Part shown: positions 1-8,629 of the stretch, piece by piece
Numbering within the stretch: position 1 is the first letter of the stretch
Layout of the letters: each line of letters starts with the position of its first letter
Origin: Fodinibius salsisoli
Lineage (GTDB): Bacteria > Bacteroidota > Rhodothermia > Balneolales > Balneolaceae
Reading direction: 5' to 3'
Length of the DNA stretch: 64,000 bases
NCBI RefSeq assembly: GCF_026229185.1
Contig: NZ_JAGGJA010000004.1
Location: 124,001 to 188,000 of the forward strand
Notes under the pieces: model-generated
The model's database searches: none
Told to the model about the DNA's origin: nothing
Seen by the model: the letters and a program-made list of their open reading frames with translations, nothing else
Made by a program: the position numbers and the translations under genes

Positions 1-1111
1 AAACCAGGCAGTAGATCTTTATACCTATTATCAGACACTTGCGGCGGTAAATTATACGTTTGATGGAGAACCCGTTGCCGGTTACGCCCAAAGTCGATTG
101 GCCAACCAAAACTTGACGTGGGAAACCACAACCCAAACAAATATTGGGTTTGATATGGAAATGATGGACAGCAGGTTAGGTCTTTCCGTGGATTATTATA
201 AAAAGGTAACGGATGATATTTTGTTAGGATTGCCTATCCCAAGATTGATTGGTCTGTCGGCTCCGCCACAAAATGCCGGAACGGTTGAAAATGAAGGGTA
301 TGAGATTACCATTGATTATAAGGGAGGCAATGAATTTACCTATGATATCGGCTTAAACTTTAGTGATAACAAAAATGAGGTTATCGACTTGGCCGGTACC
401 GGTCCTTATATCAGTGGAAGTTCACCCAACCCCACATTTATCACTAAGGAAGGCATGCCAATAAGCTCCCATTGGGGATATCTGGCTGATGGACTGTTTC
501 AGAGCCAGGAAGAAGCAGACAGCTGGCCTGATATGGCGATGAATTCAAATCCCAAACCCGGAGATGTCAAGTATAGAGACCTAAATAATGATGGGGTGGT
601 TAATACAGAGGATAGAACGGATTTGGGACGAAGTTTCCCCCGTTTCAACTATGGATTAAACATGGGTTTCAACTATAAAAACTTTGAGTTGTTTACCCAA
701 TGGCAGGGAGCAGCCGGTCATGAGATTATGATCAGCGGTGGCTTAAACCACCAGGCTACCTATGAGGCGTTTACACATGCTATCTATGCTGACTACTGGA
801 CTCCGGAAAATACCGATGCCCGTTTCCCTCGTCCCATTAAAGGTGATACGAAAAACAGGCAGGTTTCAAACCGTACGGTGTACAGTGCCGATTATCTGAA
901 GCTAAAGAATGTGACTCTGACATATAACATTCCTACTCGTTTTACGGAGAAGGTTTCGCTGGATCGGGCTTCAATCTATATCGGTGCCACGGACGTACTC
1001 ACATTTTCTGAGCTGACTGAATGGGATCTGGATCCCGAAATTCCATCGGGCAGGGCTAACTTTTATCCTCAGGTCCGTACCTACACTGTTGGAGTAAATT
1101 TACGTTTCTAA
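1..1111 (+). CDS. SusC/RagA-family TonB-dependent outer-membrane transporter, C-terminal part only
   Basis: The reading frame is open from position 2 to the TAA at 1109-1111, and the gene starts left of the window. About 369 residues are visible. They are typical of the end of a SusC barrel: repeated aromatic beta-strands, the block NMGFNYKNFELFTQWQG, a region with DVKYRDLNNDGVVN, and a terminal strand ending in aromatic-plus-charged residues (YTVGVNLRF), the usual sorting signal of outer-membrane barrels. SusC proteins import oligosaccharides captured by a partner SusD lipoprotein, and a SusD gene begins 7 bases downstream, so the two form one pair. The plug and any STN domain are out of view. 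Confidence 0.95.
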   Translation, partial: NQAVDLYTYYQTLAAVNYTFDGEPVAGYAQSRLANQNLTWETTTQTNIGFDMEMMDSRLGLSVDYYKKVTDDILLGLPIPRLIGLSAPPQNAGTVENEGYEITIDYKGGNEFTYDIGLNFSDNKNEVIDLAGTGPYISGSSPNPTFITKEGMPISSHWGYLADGLFQSQEEADSWPDMAMNSNPKPGDVKYRDLNNDGVVNTEDRTDLGRSFPRFNYGLNMGFNYKNFELFTQWQGAAGHEIMISGGLNHQATYEAFTHAIYADYWTPENTDARFPRPIKGDTKNRQVSNRTVYSADYLKLKNVTLTYNIPTRFTEKVSLDRASIYIGATDVLTFSELTEWDLDPEIPSGRANFYPQVRTYTVGVNLRF

Positions 1112-1118
1112 ATTTAAA

Positions 1119-2708
1119 ATGAGAGTTATTATGTCGACGTTAAAAACTATTATTGTTTTAATATTTGCCTCTTTTGTAGTAATAGGATGTCAGCCCGATC
1201 TGCTGGAAACGATCCCTAATGACAGGATATCCGCAGATATTTTCTGGCAAACGGAAGCTGATGCTGAATTAGCAGCCAATGCATTATATCCGACACTGGA
1301 TGGGTTGCGAACAGTAACCTATGACGGAATCACCGATATTCTGCATACCAACCGTGCATTTATGGGAAATTATACCATAGAACGGGGACGGGCCACTGCA
1401 GACCATGGACGTTTTTTAGGTGAATGGGATGATGCCTATGAAGCCATACGGCGCGCCAACGATTTTATGGATAATATTGATCGCGTGGAAAGTGATAATG
1501 CTGATGTGATTAATAGGCTGAAGGGAGAAGTCATGACTATAAGAGCCTATCATTATATCAAGTTGGCTATGCTATATGGGGATGTCCCCCTTATTACCAA
1601 AGGTATAGACATAGAGGAAGGCCGAAATGTCACCCGAACGCCTGTTGATGAAGTCTGGAACTTTATTGCTTCAGAATTAGATAAAGCGGCCTCCTTGCTT
1701 CCTGTTGATAATGGAAGCCGAATTAGTCAGGGAGTTGCCAATGGGCTTAAAGCCCGGGCCATGTTGTTTGCCGGTCGTTATGCCGAGGCTGCCGTTGCTG
1801 CAAAGGATGTTATGGATAGCGGGCAATATGACCTCCATTCTTCATACTTTGAACTATTCCAATATGAAGGAGAAGGCAATAATGAAGTGATATTACAAAG
1901 GGAATATGCCAAAGGAACAGATAATCATAATCCATACACAGTATTGGCTCCCTGGAGTCAAATAGGGGGAAGTAACGGAAGTCAATATGTGCCGACGGCT
2001 AAGCTGGTGGATCTTTATAAAATGAAAAACGGCATGGCTATTAATGAAGAAGGGAGTGGCTATGATACATCGAATCCATATGAGAATAGAGATCCGCGGT
2101 TAAAGTATTCTATTTTTGTTGATGGGGTGCCACTGCCCGGTGGCGGAGTCTATAATTCCACACCCGGCGGAGATGGCTCCGACCCCGTGGGAGAAACCAT
2201 TTATGCGACCACTACTGGGTTCAACGTAAGAAAGTATGTGGATGAAGAAGATTACACTGATCCAGGTAATTCCGGACTGAACATCAACTTATTGCGCTAC
2301 GCCGAGGTCTTGCTTACCTATGCGGAGGCCAAAATAGAGCTCAACGAGATCGATCAATCGGTCTATGATGCTATTAATGCCGTAAGACAGCGAGATGATG
2401 TATCTATGCCTCCCATCACTTCTGCAGATGCTTCATCCCAGACCGAGATGAGAGCCGTTGTTCGGAAAGAACGAACCATAGAACTTGCTTTCGAGGGACT
2501 GCGACTGTTTGATATCCGTCGCTGGAAAATTGCAGAAGACGTCATGCAAGGAGATCCTCGTGGGACATACTATGTTGAAAATGACGAGGTAAAACAGGTA
2601 GAAGTAGCTGGTATTGACCGGCTTTTTGATCCGGCAAAAGATTATTTATGGCCCATACCTGAGCGGGAAAGGGAGCTCACCAGCCTTTCCCAAAATCCGG
2701 GGTGGTAG
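1119..2708 (+). CDS. SusD/RagB-family glycan-binding outer-membrane lipoprotein
   Basis: This 529-residue protein has a lipoprotein signal ending at Cys24 (VVIGC). It shows the SusD layout of N-terminal TPR-like helices (EWDDAYEAIRRANDFMDNI, VMTIRAYHYIKLAMLYGDVPLI) and the C-terminal block RKERTIELAFEGLRLFDIRRW followed by YLWPIPERERELTSLSQNPGW, which is the classic end of the family. SusD caps the SusC barrel outside the cell and binds the glycan. The SusC partner ends 7 bases upstream. A second ATG lies 4 codons downstream and could be the true start. The substrate cannot be read from sequence; the sulfatases downstream suggest a sulfated polysaccharide. Confidence 0.95.
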   Translation: MRVIMSTLKTIIVLIFASFVVIGCQPDLLETIPNDRISADIFWQTEADAELAANALYPTLDGLRTVTYDGITDILHTNRAFMGNYTIERGRATADHGRFLGEWDDAYEAIRRANDFMDNIDRVESDNADVINRLKGEVMTIRAYHYIKLAMLYGDVPLITKGIDIEEGRNVTRTPVDEVWNFIASELDKAASLLPVDNGSRISQGVANGLKARAMLFAGRYAEAAVAAKDVMDSGQYDLHSSYFELFQYEGEGNNEVILQREYAKGTDNHNPYTVLAPWSQIGGSNGSQYVPTAKLVDLYKMKNGMAINEEGSGYDTSNPYENRDPRLKYSIFVDGVPLPGGGVYNSTPGGDGSDPVGETIYATTTGFNVRKYVDEEDYTDPGNSGLNINLLRYAEVLLTYAEAKIELNEIDQSVYDAINAVRQRDDVSMPPITSADASSQTEMRAVVRKERTIELAFEGLRLFDIRRWKIAEDVMQGDPRGTYYVENDEVKQVEVAGIDRLFDPAKDYLWPIPERERELTSLSQNPGW

Positions 2709-2737
2709 TTGACGTAAATAATGAAATAATAACTAAT

Positions 2738-4298
2738 ATGTCCGCTATTTCCCTGCCCGGCACACTGTTACTGCTATTCTTGGCGGTTTCGTGTGCCGGG
2801 CATTTTAAAAGTGATACCCAAGAAAAGCAGACAAGCAGCCCGAATATTATCTATGTGTTAGCTGATGATTTGGGCTATGGTGAGCTCGGTGCGTACGGGC
2901 AGCAAAAAATTGAAACACCTAATATTGATAAACTGGCTCGAAATGGGATGCTTTTCACCCAGCATTATGCCGGGTCTCCTGTCTGTGCACCCTCTCGCTA
3001 TATGCTGATGACCGGCAAGCATCCGGGCCACGCCTACATTCGAAGCAACAGGCCCAGGCATACCCCCCGACGAACCTGGGATTTTCAAGCAATTCGTGCA
3101 AATCCCGAGCTCGAAGGGCAGATAGCTATTCCTGACTCCACCATCACGGTGGGAGAAAAGCTCCAGGATGCCGGCTATCACACAGCCATAATAGGGAAAT
3201 GGGGGCTGGGCGGTCCCCGTAGCTCGGGGCACCCGAATGATCAGGGGTTCGACTTTTTTTATGGGTACCTGGGGCAGGCCATGGCGCATACCTATTTTCC
3301 CATCTATCTTTGGAAAAACAAGGAACGCATGTTCCTGGATAACGAGCCGGTAAATCCCCACACGCAGCTCCCGGACAGCCTGGATCCTGATGATCCGACA
3401 AATTATGAGCGCTTCCAGGAGCAGCCTGATTATGCTCCTACCCTGATGCTGGAGGAAGCTCTTGGATTCATCGAACAAAACCAGAAGAATCCTTTTTTCC
3501 TGTACTATGCCTCGCCGCTGCCGCATGTATCTTTACAAGCTCCGAGGCAGTGGGTTGATCATTACCAGAATAAGTTCGGGGAGGAAGACCCTTATACCGG
3601 CGATGAAGGCTATACGCCCAACCGCTATCCCCGGGCTACCTATGCGGCGATGATTTCCTATCTGGATGAACAAGTGGGAGCTTTGGTCAAAAAGCTGAAA
3701 GAGACCGGGCAATATGAACAGACTCTCATTGTCTTTACCAGTGATAATGGTCCGACATATAACGGGGGGACTGATGCCGGTTTCTTTAACAGTGCCGGCA
3801 AGTTTAAGGAGAGCTATGGATGGGGAAAAGGCTTTTTGCACGAAGGGGGAATACGGGTACCGATGATCGCCAGCTGGCCAGGGGTCATTCTGCCGGGCAG
3901 TAAAACTGATCATCTCTCGGCATTTTGGGATGTGTTCCCCAACATTAACGGATGTTGCCGGTACGGAAGCCCCCAAGGGGATAGATGGAATAAGTTTTGC
4001 CCCCACCTTAAGAAATCAACCATCGCAACAGCAGACCCATGACTACCTCTACTGGGAATTTCCTGCCTACGGGGGACAGCAAGCAGTTCGAATGGGCAAG
4101 TGGAAAGGCATTCGTAAGAATATCCAAAAAGAAAAGAACCTGGATATCGCGCTCTATAATTTGGAAGTAGACAAGGGGGAGACCCATGATGTAGCCGGGG
4201 AATATCCGGATGTGGCCGATAAAATTCGAAATATTATGCAAAGCGCCCGCACTGAGTCGACCCATGATGCTTTCAAGATGGAGATCTTGAACAATTGA
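2738..4298 (+). pseudogene. Type I sulfatase (arylsulfatase-like), interrupted by a +1 frameshift
   Basis: The gene starts at ATG 2738, giving a lipoprotein signal (LLLLFLAVSCAG); an upstream in-frame GTG would overlap susD. The N-terminal frame carries the metal-binding Asp pair in YVLADDLGYGELG, the formylglycine motif C-A-P-S-R (Cys83) and FTSDNGP. It is ordinary sulfatase up to AFWDVFP at about 3940, then turns to nonsense and stops at 4042. The next frame continues the family sequence exactly (TLTDVAGTEAPKGIDGISFAPTL...), ending at 4298. Removing one A at 3941/3942 restores a protein of about 519 residues. The lost part holds the C-terminal subdomain, so the product is probably inactive. 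A sequencing error is possible, although there is no long homopolymer at the site. Confidence 0.85.
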
Positions 4299-4370
4299 CG
4301 ACTGATTAAGCGTGTGTAAGATTATGACTACCTATTTTTTAAATCTAATGAATAGACGAAGACAAATTCA

Positions 4371-5843
4371 ATGAATTCGTACAAAAATAAGTCCTGCAAG
4401 CACTTTTTAATGTTATCCTTCATGATGCTGTGTTGTTCACTGTTGACATCGGCACAGGAGTTGGAAAAACCCAATGTGTTGTTCATCATTTCGGACGATT
4501 TAACCGCTACGGCGGTTTCAGCATATGGCAATAAGCTGGACACCACGCCCAATATTGACCGCCTGGCTTCGGAAGGGGTGCGCTTTAGCCGGGCTTATTC
4601 TCAATATCCCGTATGTGGCCCCTCCAGGGCTTCTTTGATGTTTGGTTATTATCCCAATGCAACCACAACCTATGGCTATGTGAGCGGTCGGGAGAATGTG
4701 GGCGATCAGCGCCAGTCTTGGTCACAGTTGTTTAAAAATAATGGATATTACACGGCCCGGGTCAGCAAAATTTATCATATGGGTGTGCCCATTGATATTG
4801 AGACAGGTTCAAATGGAACGGACGATGCCGCTTCCTGGGTCGAGCGCTTCAATAGTCCGGGTCCGGAGTGGAAGGCAGAAGGGGAGGCCGAATTGGTACA
4901 GAATAATCCTTATGGAAACAAATCCCGCCAGGGTGGGAATGTGATGACGATTGTTGAAGCCGAAGGAGGCGAACAGGTTCATTCCGATGGGAAGACGGCC
5001 GAGAAAGCTTCGGAGCTAATTCGAAAACACAAGGATGAGCCGTTCTTTTTAGCCGTCGGCCTGGTTCGCCCCCATGTGCCTTTTGTAGCTCCTAAAGAAT
5101 ATTTTAAACCCTACCCGTACGAGCAGGTTGTACTGCCTCCCAACGTACAGAATGACTGGAATGACATTCCGCCCCGGGGTATCAATTATGTGACCAGCGT
5201 GAATGCCCGGATGTCGAAGGAACAGGAGAAGAAGGCAGTAGCCGGCTACTATGCTTCGGTTTCGTATATGGATGCACAGGTAGGCAAAGTCTTGCAGACG
5301 CTCAAAGAGGAGGGGCTGGAAGATAATACGATTGTCGTTTTTACCTCTGACCACGGCTTCCACCTGGGCGAACACCGTTTTTGGATGAAAGTTAGCCTGC
5401 ATGAGGAATCCGTGAAGGTCCCCATGATTATCAAGGTACCGGGCAAGGAACCGGCTGTCAGCAACTCGCTGGTAGAGCTTTTGGATCTGTATCCAACGGT
5501 AGCAGAATTGGCAGGGCTGGAATATTCCGAGCATCTTCAAGGAAAAAGTTTAATTCCTATATTGGATGATCCGGATAATGACGTGCGCGAGGCGGCATTT
5601 TCCATGCATCGATGGAGAGGAAAATTCTCTTATATGCTTCGTTCCGATAAATGGGCTTATATCCAGTATGATGAGAATGCCAGTGCCGGGATGGAGCTGT
5701 TCGACATGGAGAACGATGCCAAACAATTCAACAACCTGGCTGATAATCCCCAGTATCAGGATGTGGTGGCCGATTTTCAAAACCGTCTGCAGAAGAAACT
5801 GAAGGAGGTAAGGGATAACGATTTGGGGATTCGCTACAAATAG
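4371..5843 (+). CDS. Secreted type I sulfatase, iduronate-2-sulfatase-like
   Basis: This intact 490-residue sulfatase has an N-terminal signal peptide ending near TSAQE. It shows metal ligands in FIISDDL (Asp42, Asp43), the formylglycine consensus C-G-P-S-R (Cys82), the block FFLAVGLVRPHVPFVAPKEYF and the HLGEHRFWMK segment. The last two are typical of the iduronate-2-sulfatase/choline-sulfatase branch. Activity would need a formylglycine-generating enzyme encoded elsewhere. It probably removes sulfate esters from a uronate-containing glycan in the periplasm or at the surface. It follows the frameshifted sulfatase by 72 bases in the same direction. The exact substrate is inference from the family and not proven by motifs. 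Confidence 0.93.
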   Translation: MNSYKNKSCKHFLMLSFMMLCCSLLTSAQELEKPNVLFIISDDLTATAVSAYGNKLDTTPNIDRLASEGVRFSRAYSQYPVCGPSRASLMFGYYPNATTTYGYVSGRENVGDQRQSWSQLFKNNGYYTARVSKIYHMGVPIDIETGSNGTDDAASWVERFNSPGPEWKAEGEAELVQNNPYGNKSRQGGNVMTIVEAEGGEQVHSDGKTAEKASELIRKHKDEPFFLAVGLVRPHVPFVAPKEYFKPYPYEQVVLPPNVQNDWNDIPPRGINYVTSVNARMSKEQEKKAVAGYYASVSYMDAQVGKVLQTLKEEGLEDNTIVVFTSDHGFHLGEHRFWMKVSLHEESVKVPMIIKVPGKEPAVSNSLVELLDLYPTVAELAGLEYSEHLQGKSLIPILDDPDNDVREAAFSMHRWRGKFSYMLRSDKWAYIQYDENASAGMELFDMENDAKQFNNLADNPQYQDVVADFQNRLQKKLKEVRDNDLGIRYK

Positions 5844-5992
5844 GAATAAATTAGATGTCACCACCCGACTCGTGCTAAAATATGTTCTGTTTTTAAGATA
5901 GAGATACTTCGGTCGGGTAAAGAATTATGAGCAGGCTGACTGTCAAACAGCGAAACAAACAATGAATACTTTAATCTAACAATGTGTTTGTT

Positions 5993-6430
5993 ATGAGAAA
6001 AGAGAGTGCAAGGGTTTTCCCCTCGTTAATGGTATTAACATTGATTTTTCAGATTTCCTGTGGCCCTTCTGCCCAAAAAGAACAGGCATCCCGGGGGCAA
6101 CCCAATATTGTGTTCATCATGACCGACGACCACTCCTATCAGACCCTCAGTGCCTATGATGACCGGTTCATCAAGACCCCGAATATCGATCGTATTGCCG
6201 AGGATGGGATCAAGTTTGCCAACAGCTTTGTGGGCAATTCTATCTGTGCGCCCAGCCGGGCAACCTTGCTGACCGGCAAGCATTCCCACAAAAACGGACA
6301 AAAGGAAATATGGGGGGGGGGACCAACATATGAGTATTCATGGAGAGGTGACCACCTGTATACATGGCCTATTCCCCGGACTGAGATTGAAAGAAACACC
6401 AATCTTGAACAAAATCCGGGATGGCAATAA
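5993..6430 (+). pseudogene. Chimeric remnant: sulfatase N-terminus fused in frame to a SusD C-terminal tail
   Basis: From ATG 5993 (a GTG lies three codons earlier) the frame encodes a lipoprotein signal (LIFQISCGP) and a clear sulfatase start: FIMTDDHSYQTLSAY, TPNIDRIAEDG, and C-A-P-S-R with the formylglycine Cys at residue 85. After TGKHSHKNGQ the sulfatase stops, and a run of ten G at 6312-6321 leads directly into TYEYSWRGDHLYTWPIPRTEIERNTNLEQNPGWQ. That is the C-terminal end of a SusD protein; compare YLWPIPERERELTSLSQNPGW in the SusD ending at 2708. About 400 residues of the sulfatase and nearly all of a susD are missing. The likely cause is an internal deletion joining two genes. The 145-residue product cannot be a working sulfatase. 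Assembly error at the G tract is the main alternative. Confidence 0.85.
6312..6321. repeat. G10 homopolymer at the sulfatase/SusD junction
   Basis: Ten consecutive G residues lie exactly between the sulfatase-derived and SusD-derived parts of the chimeric frame. The frame stays open through the tract only at this length modulo 3. Such tracts are prone to slippage and to sequencing or assembly error. Confidence 0.8.
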
Positions 6431-6454
6431 ATATGATCCCATATATTGTAGACT

Positions 6455-6492
6455 GTTCCAAGGGAGAAATTTCTTCCTTGGGATAGTTTTTT
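6455..6492 (+). terminator. Rho-independent terminator after the chimeric sulfatase/SusD remnant
   Basis: The stem CCAAGGGAG (6458-6466) pairs with CTTCCTTGG (6473-6481) through a 6-base loop, with one G-U pair. It can be extended outward by three weaker pairs and is followed by six T at 6487-6492. It lies 25 bases after the stop of the remnant. It was probably the original end of an operon whose last gene was the now truncated susD. Confidence 0.8.
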
Positions 6493-6502
6493 AATAAATA
6501 TT

Positions 6503-7630
6503 ATGAAAATATCTTTTTATCTATTATTTCTTGGGATCTTCTTATCACTTCTGCCGGGATGTAAAGAAAATGCCCAGGTTACTTCGAGTGATAAAGAAAA
6601 CAAGAAAGACATTGTTAGAGGATCCCAACCATCATATCCTAATCTTTATATCGATTCGTTGACGGTGGCCAGCATCCAGAAGGAAATTAAAGAATCTGGT
6701 AAAGCTGCAACAGCATTTAATAATTTTGTTACTGCAAAGGCGAATGCAGGTTTAAACAAAGAGCCTATAGCAATACCCCATATTACAGGAGACAATGAGA
6801 CTACGGTAAAAGATTACTGTAAAACAACTTTGTTATTATCAATTCAGTGGGTTTTTGAAGAAGACAGTACTCAAAAAAGGAAATACCTGCAAAAGACAGT
6901 AGATTTTTTATTACAGTTCAGCAAAAATTATTCTCTTTCTGATCATACACCCCGTGAGACGGCATTACTGCCCATGTTTGAGGCCTATTCCATTGTGCGG
7001 GATGCATTAACTAATAATGAAAGAAAGAGCATTGACAAGTGGCTTCTCGATCAGGCACAATACTACAAAAACGGATTAAAGCTGTCGGGAAAACTGGCTA
7101 TCAATAATTGGAATACAATCCGTTTAAATATACTTACTTATATTTCATTGATTACGGAAAATGAAATATTATATGAGCATGCTATAAGTGAACTGAAATC
7201 GTTCATCCCCAAAAATATTTATGCTGATGGGACTAGTCACGACTTTGAAGACCGCGATGCTTTCGCTTACCACGCCTATAATCTGCTTTTTTATGCAAAA
7301 ATTTTCAAATCAATAAAACTATCCGGTAATATAAGCCTATATGATGAGCCTGATTTTTCTCGGGTTAAAAAAGCAGTAGATTTCTGGGAGCCCTACCTTC
7401 TCGAACCAAACAAGAACCAACATATCGAGTTTTTGGATACCAAATACCCTCCCGATAAGGAAAGATCGGACTATAACGAGTTCTACAATCCGGCCACTTC
7501 GATCTATGTTTTAGAAGAACTGATGGCTAGCGAACCTCGCTGTATAAATTACATCACTTCGATCGATCCATCGATTACAAAGTATAATCTATCTTTTGAT
7601 TATTGGGTCAACCGAAAAATGAGTAAATAA
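6503..7630 (+). CDS. Alginate-lyase-like (alpha/alpha toroid) lipoprotein, putative polysaccharide lyase
   Basis: This 375-residue protein has a lipoprotein signal ending at Cys20 (LSLLPGC). The body is helical and resembles the alginate lyase superfamily (Pfam Alginate_lyase): AINNWNTIRLNILTYISL matches the conserved Asn-Asn-x-x-x-x-Arg helix region, and DGTSHDFEDRDAFAYHAYNL resembles the catalytic His-Tyr block. A beta-elimination role on uronate-rich glycans fits the sulfatases and SusC/D genes around it. It has its own start just after a terminator. The stretch looks more AT-rich than the flanking sulfatase genes, which may mean separate acquisition. Family assignment is by motif memory only, and the substrate is unknown. 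Confidence 0.6.
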   Translation: MKISFYLLFLGIFLSLLPGCKENAQVTSSDKENKKDIVRGSQPSYPNLYIDSLTVASIQKEIKESGKAATAFNNFVTAKANAGLNKEPIAIPHITGDNETTVKDYCKTTLLLSIQWVFEEDSTQKRKYLQKTVDFLLQFSKNYSLSDHTPRETALLPMFEAYSIVRDALTNNERKSIDKWLLDQAQYYKNGLKLSGKLAINNWNTIRLNILTYISLITENEILYEHAISELKSFIPKNIYADGTSHDFEDRDAFAYHAYNLLFYAKIFKSIKLSGNISLYDEPDFSRVKKAVDFWEPYLLEPNKNQHIEFLDTKYPPDKERSDYNEFYNPATSIYVLEELMASEPRCINYITSIDPSITKYNLSFDYWVNRKMSK

Positions 7631-7893
7631 GCTCTTGCTTAAAAGAACAACCAGCGGGATACTTTTAAGGTTGAACTTTGTACTGGATCAGATCTGTGCC
7701 ATAGACAATTCTAAGGAGATAGTATTTTATAGCACACCCATTCCTTTATCATAAGAAAGAAAATGAAAATATAATTTTGATATTTTGTTTCTTTTTTAAA
7801 GATTATATGCTGATTGTATAAGTTTTCAAAAGATGGGATAATTTGTGAAGGGCTTAGACATTTAGTTAAATCATGGTGAGGGCATAATTCTGT
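7631..7893. other. AT-rich intergenic region upstream of the ECF sigma gene
   Basis: This 263-base gap between the lyase-like gene and the sigma factor gene contains no credible ORF or tRNA. It must hold the promoter of the sigma/FecR module if that module is transcribed alone. TA-rich segments such as the one around 7845 resemble a -7 box only loosely, so no promoter is called. Confidence 0.5.
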
Positions 7894-8484
7894 ATGGGTG
7901 TAGTGGAAGAAGCTTTTCTGGTAAAGAAACTGAAAAAGAGTAATAAAAAAGCTTTTGATAGTTTATTCAGAAAATATGAGAATAAACTATATGCCTTTTG
8001 CTATAAATTGACTCAATCGCATAAAGAAGCTGAAGAAGTAGTACAAGAGACTTTTCTGAAAATATGGGAGAAGCGGAGGACCATAGATGAAAATAAAAAT
8101 TTTGAGTCCTTTCTTTTTACCATTGCCCGGCATAATATTTACAATAGGGCCCGGGATAAAACGTATGCGTATGCCTATGAAAATTACTTGAAGAATCAGC
8201 TGGATAGAAAACAAAAGCAGAATAATGAAACTGCCGAATCTCTTCAATACCAAGAAACATGGGGGTGCGTAAAGGAAGCTATTGAACGATTGCCTGCCCG
8301 TAGAAAAGAGGTTTTTACGTTAAGTAGACTCAACGGATTGTCTAATAAAGAAATCGCCGACTTGACGGGAACGTCGGTCAGTAATATCGAAAACCATATC
8401 AATAAAGCATTAAAATTGCTAAGGTCTTACTTATCAAGTCATGGAATAATGAATGTTTTTCTTGTTGTTATGTGGTTTGTTTAA
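7894..8484 (+). CDS. ECF-type RNA polymerase sigma factor, Bacteroidetes family
   Basis: This 196-residue protein has both ECF regions. Sigma region 2 is FDSLFRKYENKLYAFCYKLTQSHKEAEEVVQETFLKIWEKR (residues ~21-65). Region 4 is IERLPARRKEVFTLSRLNGLSNKEIADLTGTSVSNIENHINKALKLLR (residues ~130-180), a helix-turn-helix that reads the -35-type element. The C-terminus is hydrophobic (VFLVVMWFV), a common quirk of this group. A FecR anti-sigma gene follows after 145 bases, and then a SusC with an STN domain. In such modules glycan binding to SusC releases the sigma factor through FecR, and the sigma factor then turns on the locus. Confidence 0.95.
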   Translation: MGVVEEAFLVKKLKKSNKKAFDSLFRKYENKLYAFCYKLTQSHKEAEEVVQETFLKIWEKRRTIDENKNFESFLFTIARHNIYNRARDKTYAYAYENYLKNQLDRKQKQNNETAESLQYQETWGCVKEAIERLPARRKEVFTLSRLNGLSNKEIADLTGTSVSNIENHINKALKLLRSYLSSHGIMNVFLVVMWFV

Positions 8485-8629
8485 TAAATAAGATTTAAAG
8501 CTTATCTCTGTAGGTACAATGCAGCTTTACATCAATGGCGCAAATTTTCTATTCTTCAGAGATGGTGATAAAGACTCTTCATGTGTATTAAAGAAAAAGA
8601 TCAGTTTGAACGGTCTAAAATTATAGTTG

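Noticed and set aside
2858-3526. 222-codon minus-strand ORF opposite the sulfatase
   Set aside because: It is a shadow of the sulfatase coding strand with unlikely protein composition and no start signals.
3938-3946. Programmed +1 frameshift in the sulfatase
   Set aside because: No slippery stop-codon context or stimulatory structure is visible, and sulfatases are not known to use frameshifting; mutation or sequence error is simpler.
5863-5918. ACCCGAC/GTCGGGT inverted repeat as a terminator of the intact sulfatase
   Set aside because: The loop is over 40 bases and no T tract follows.
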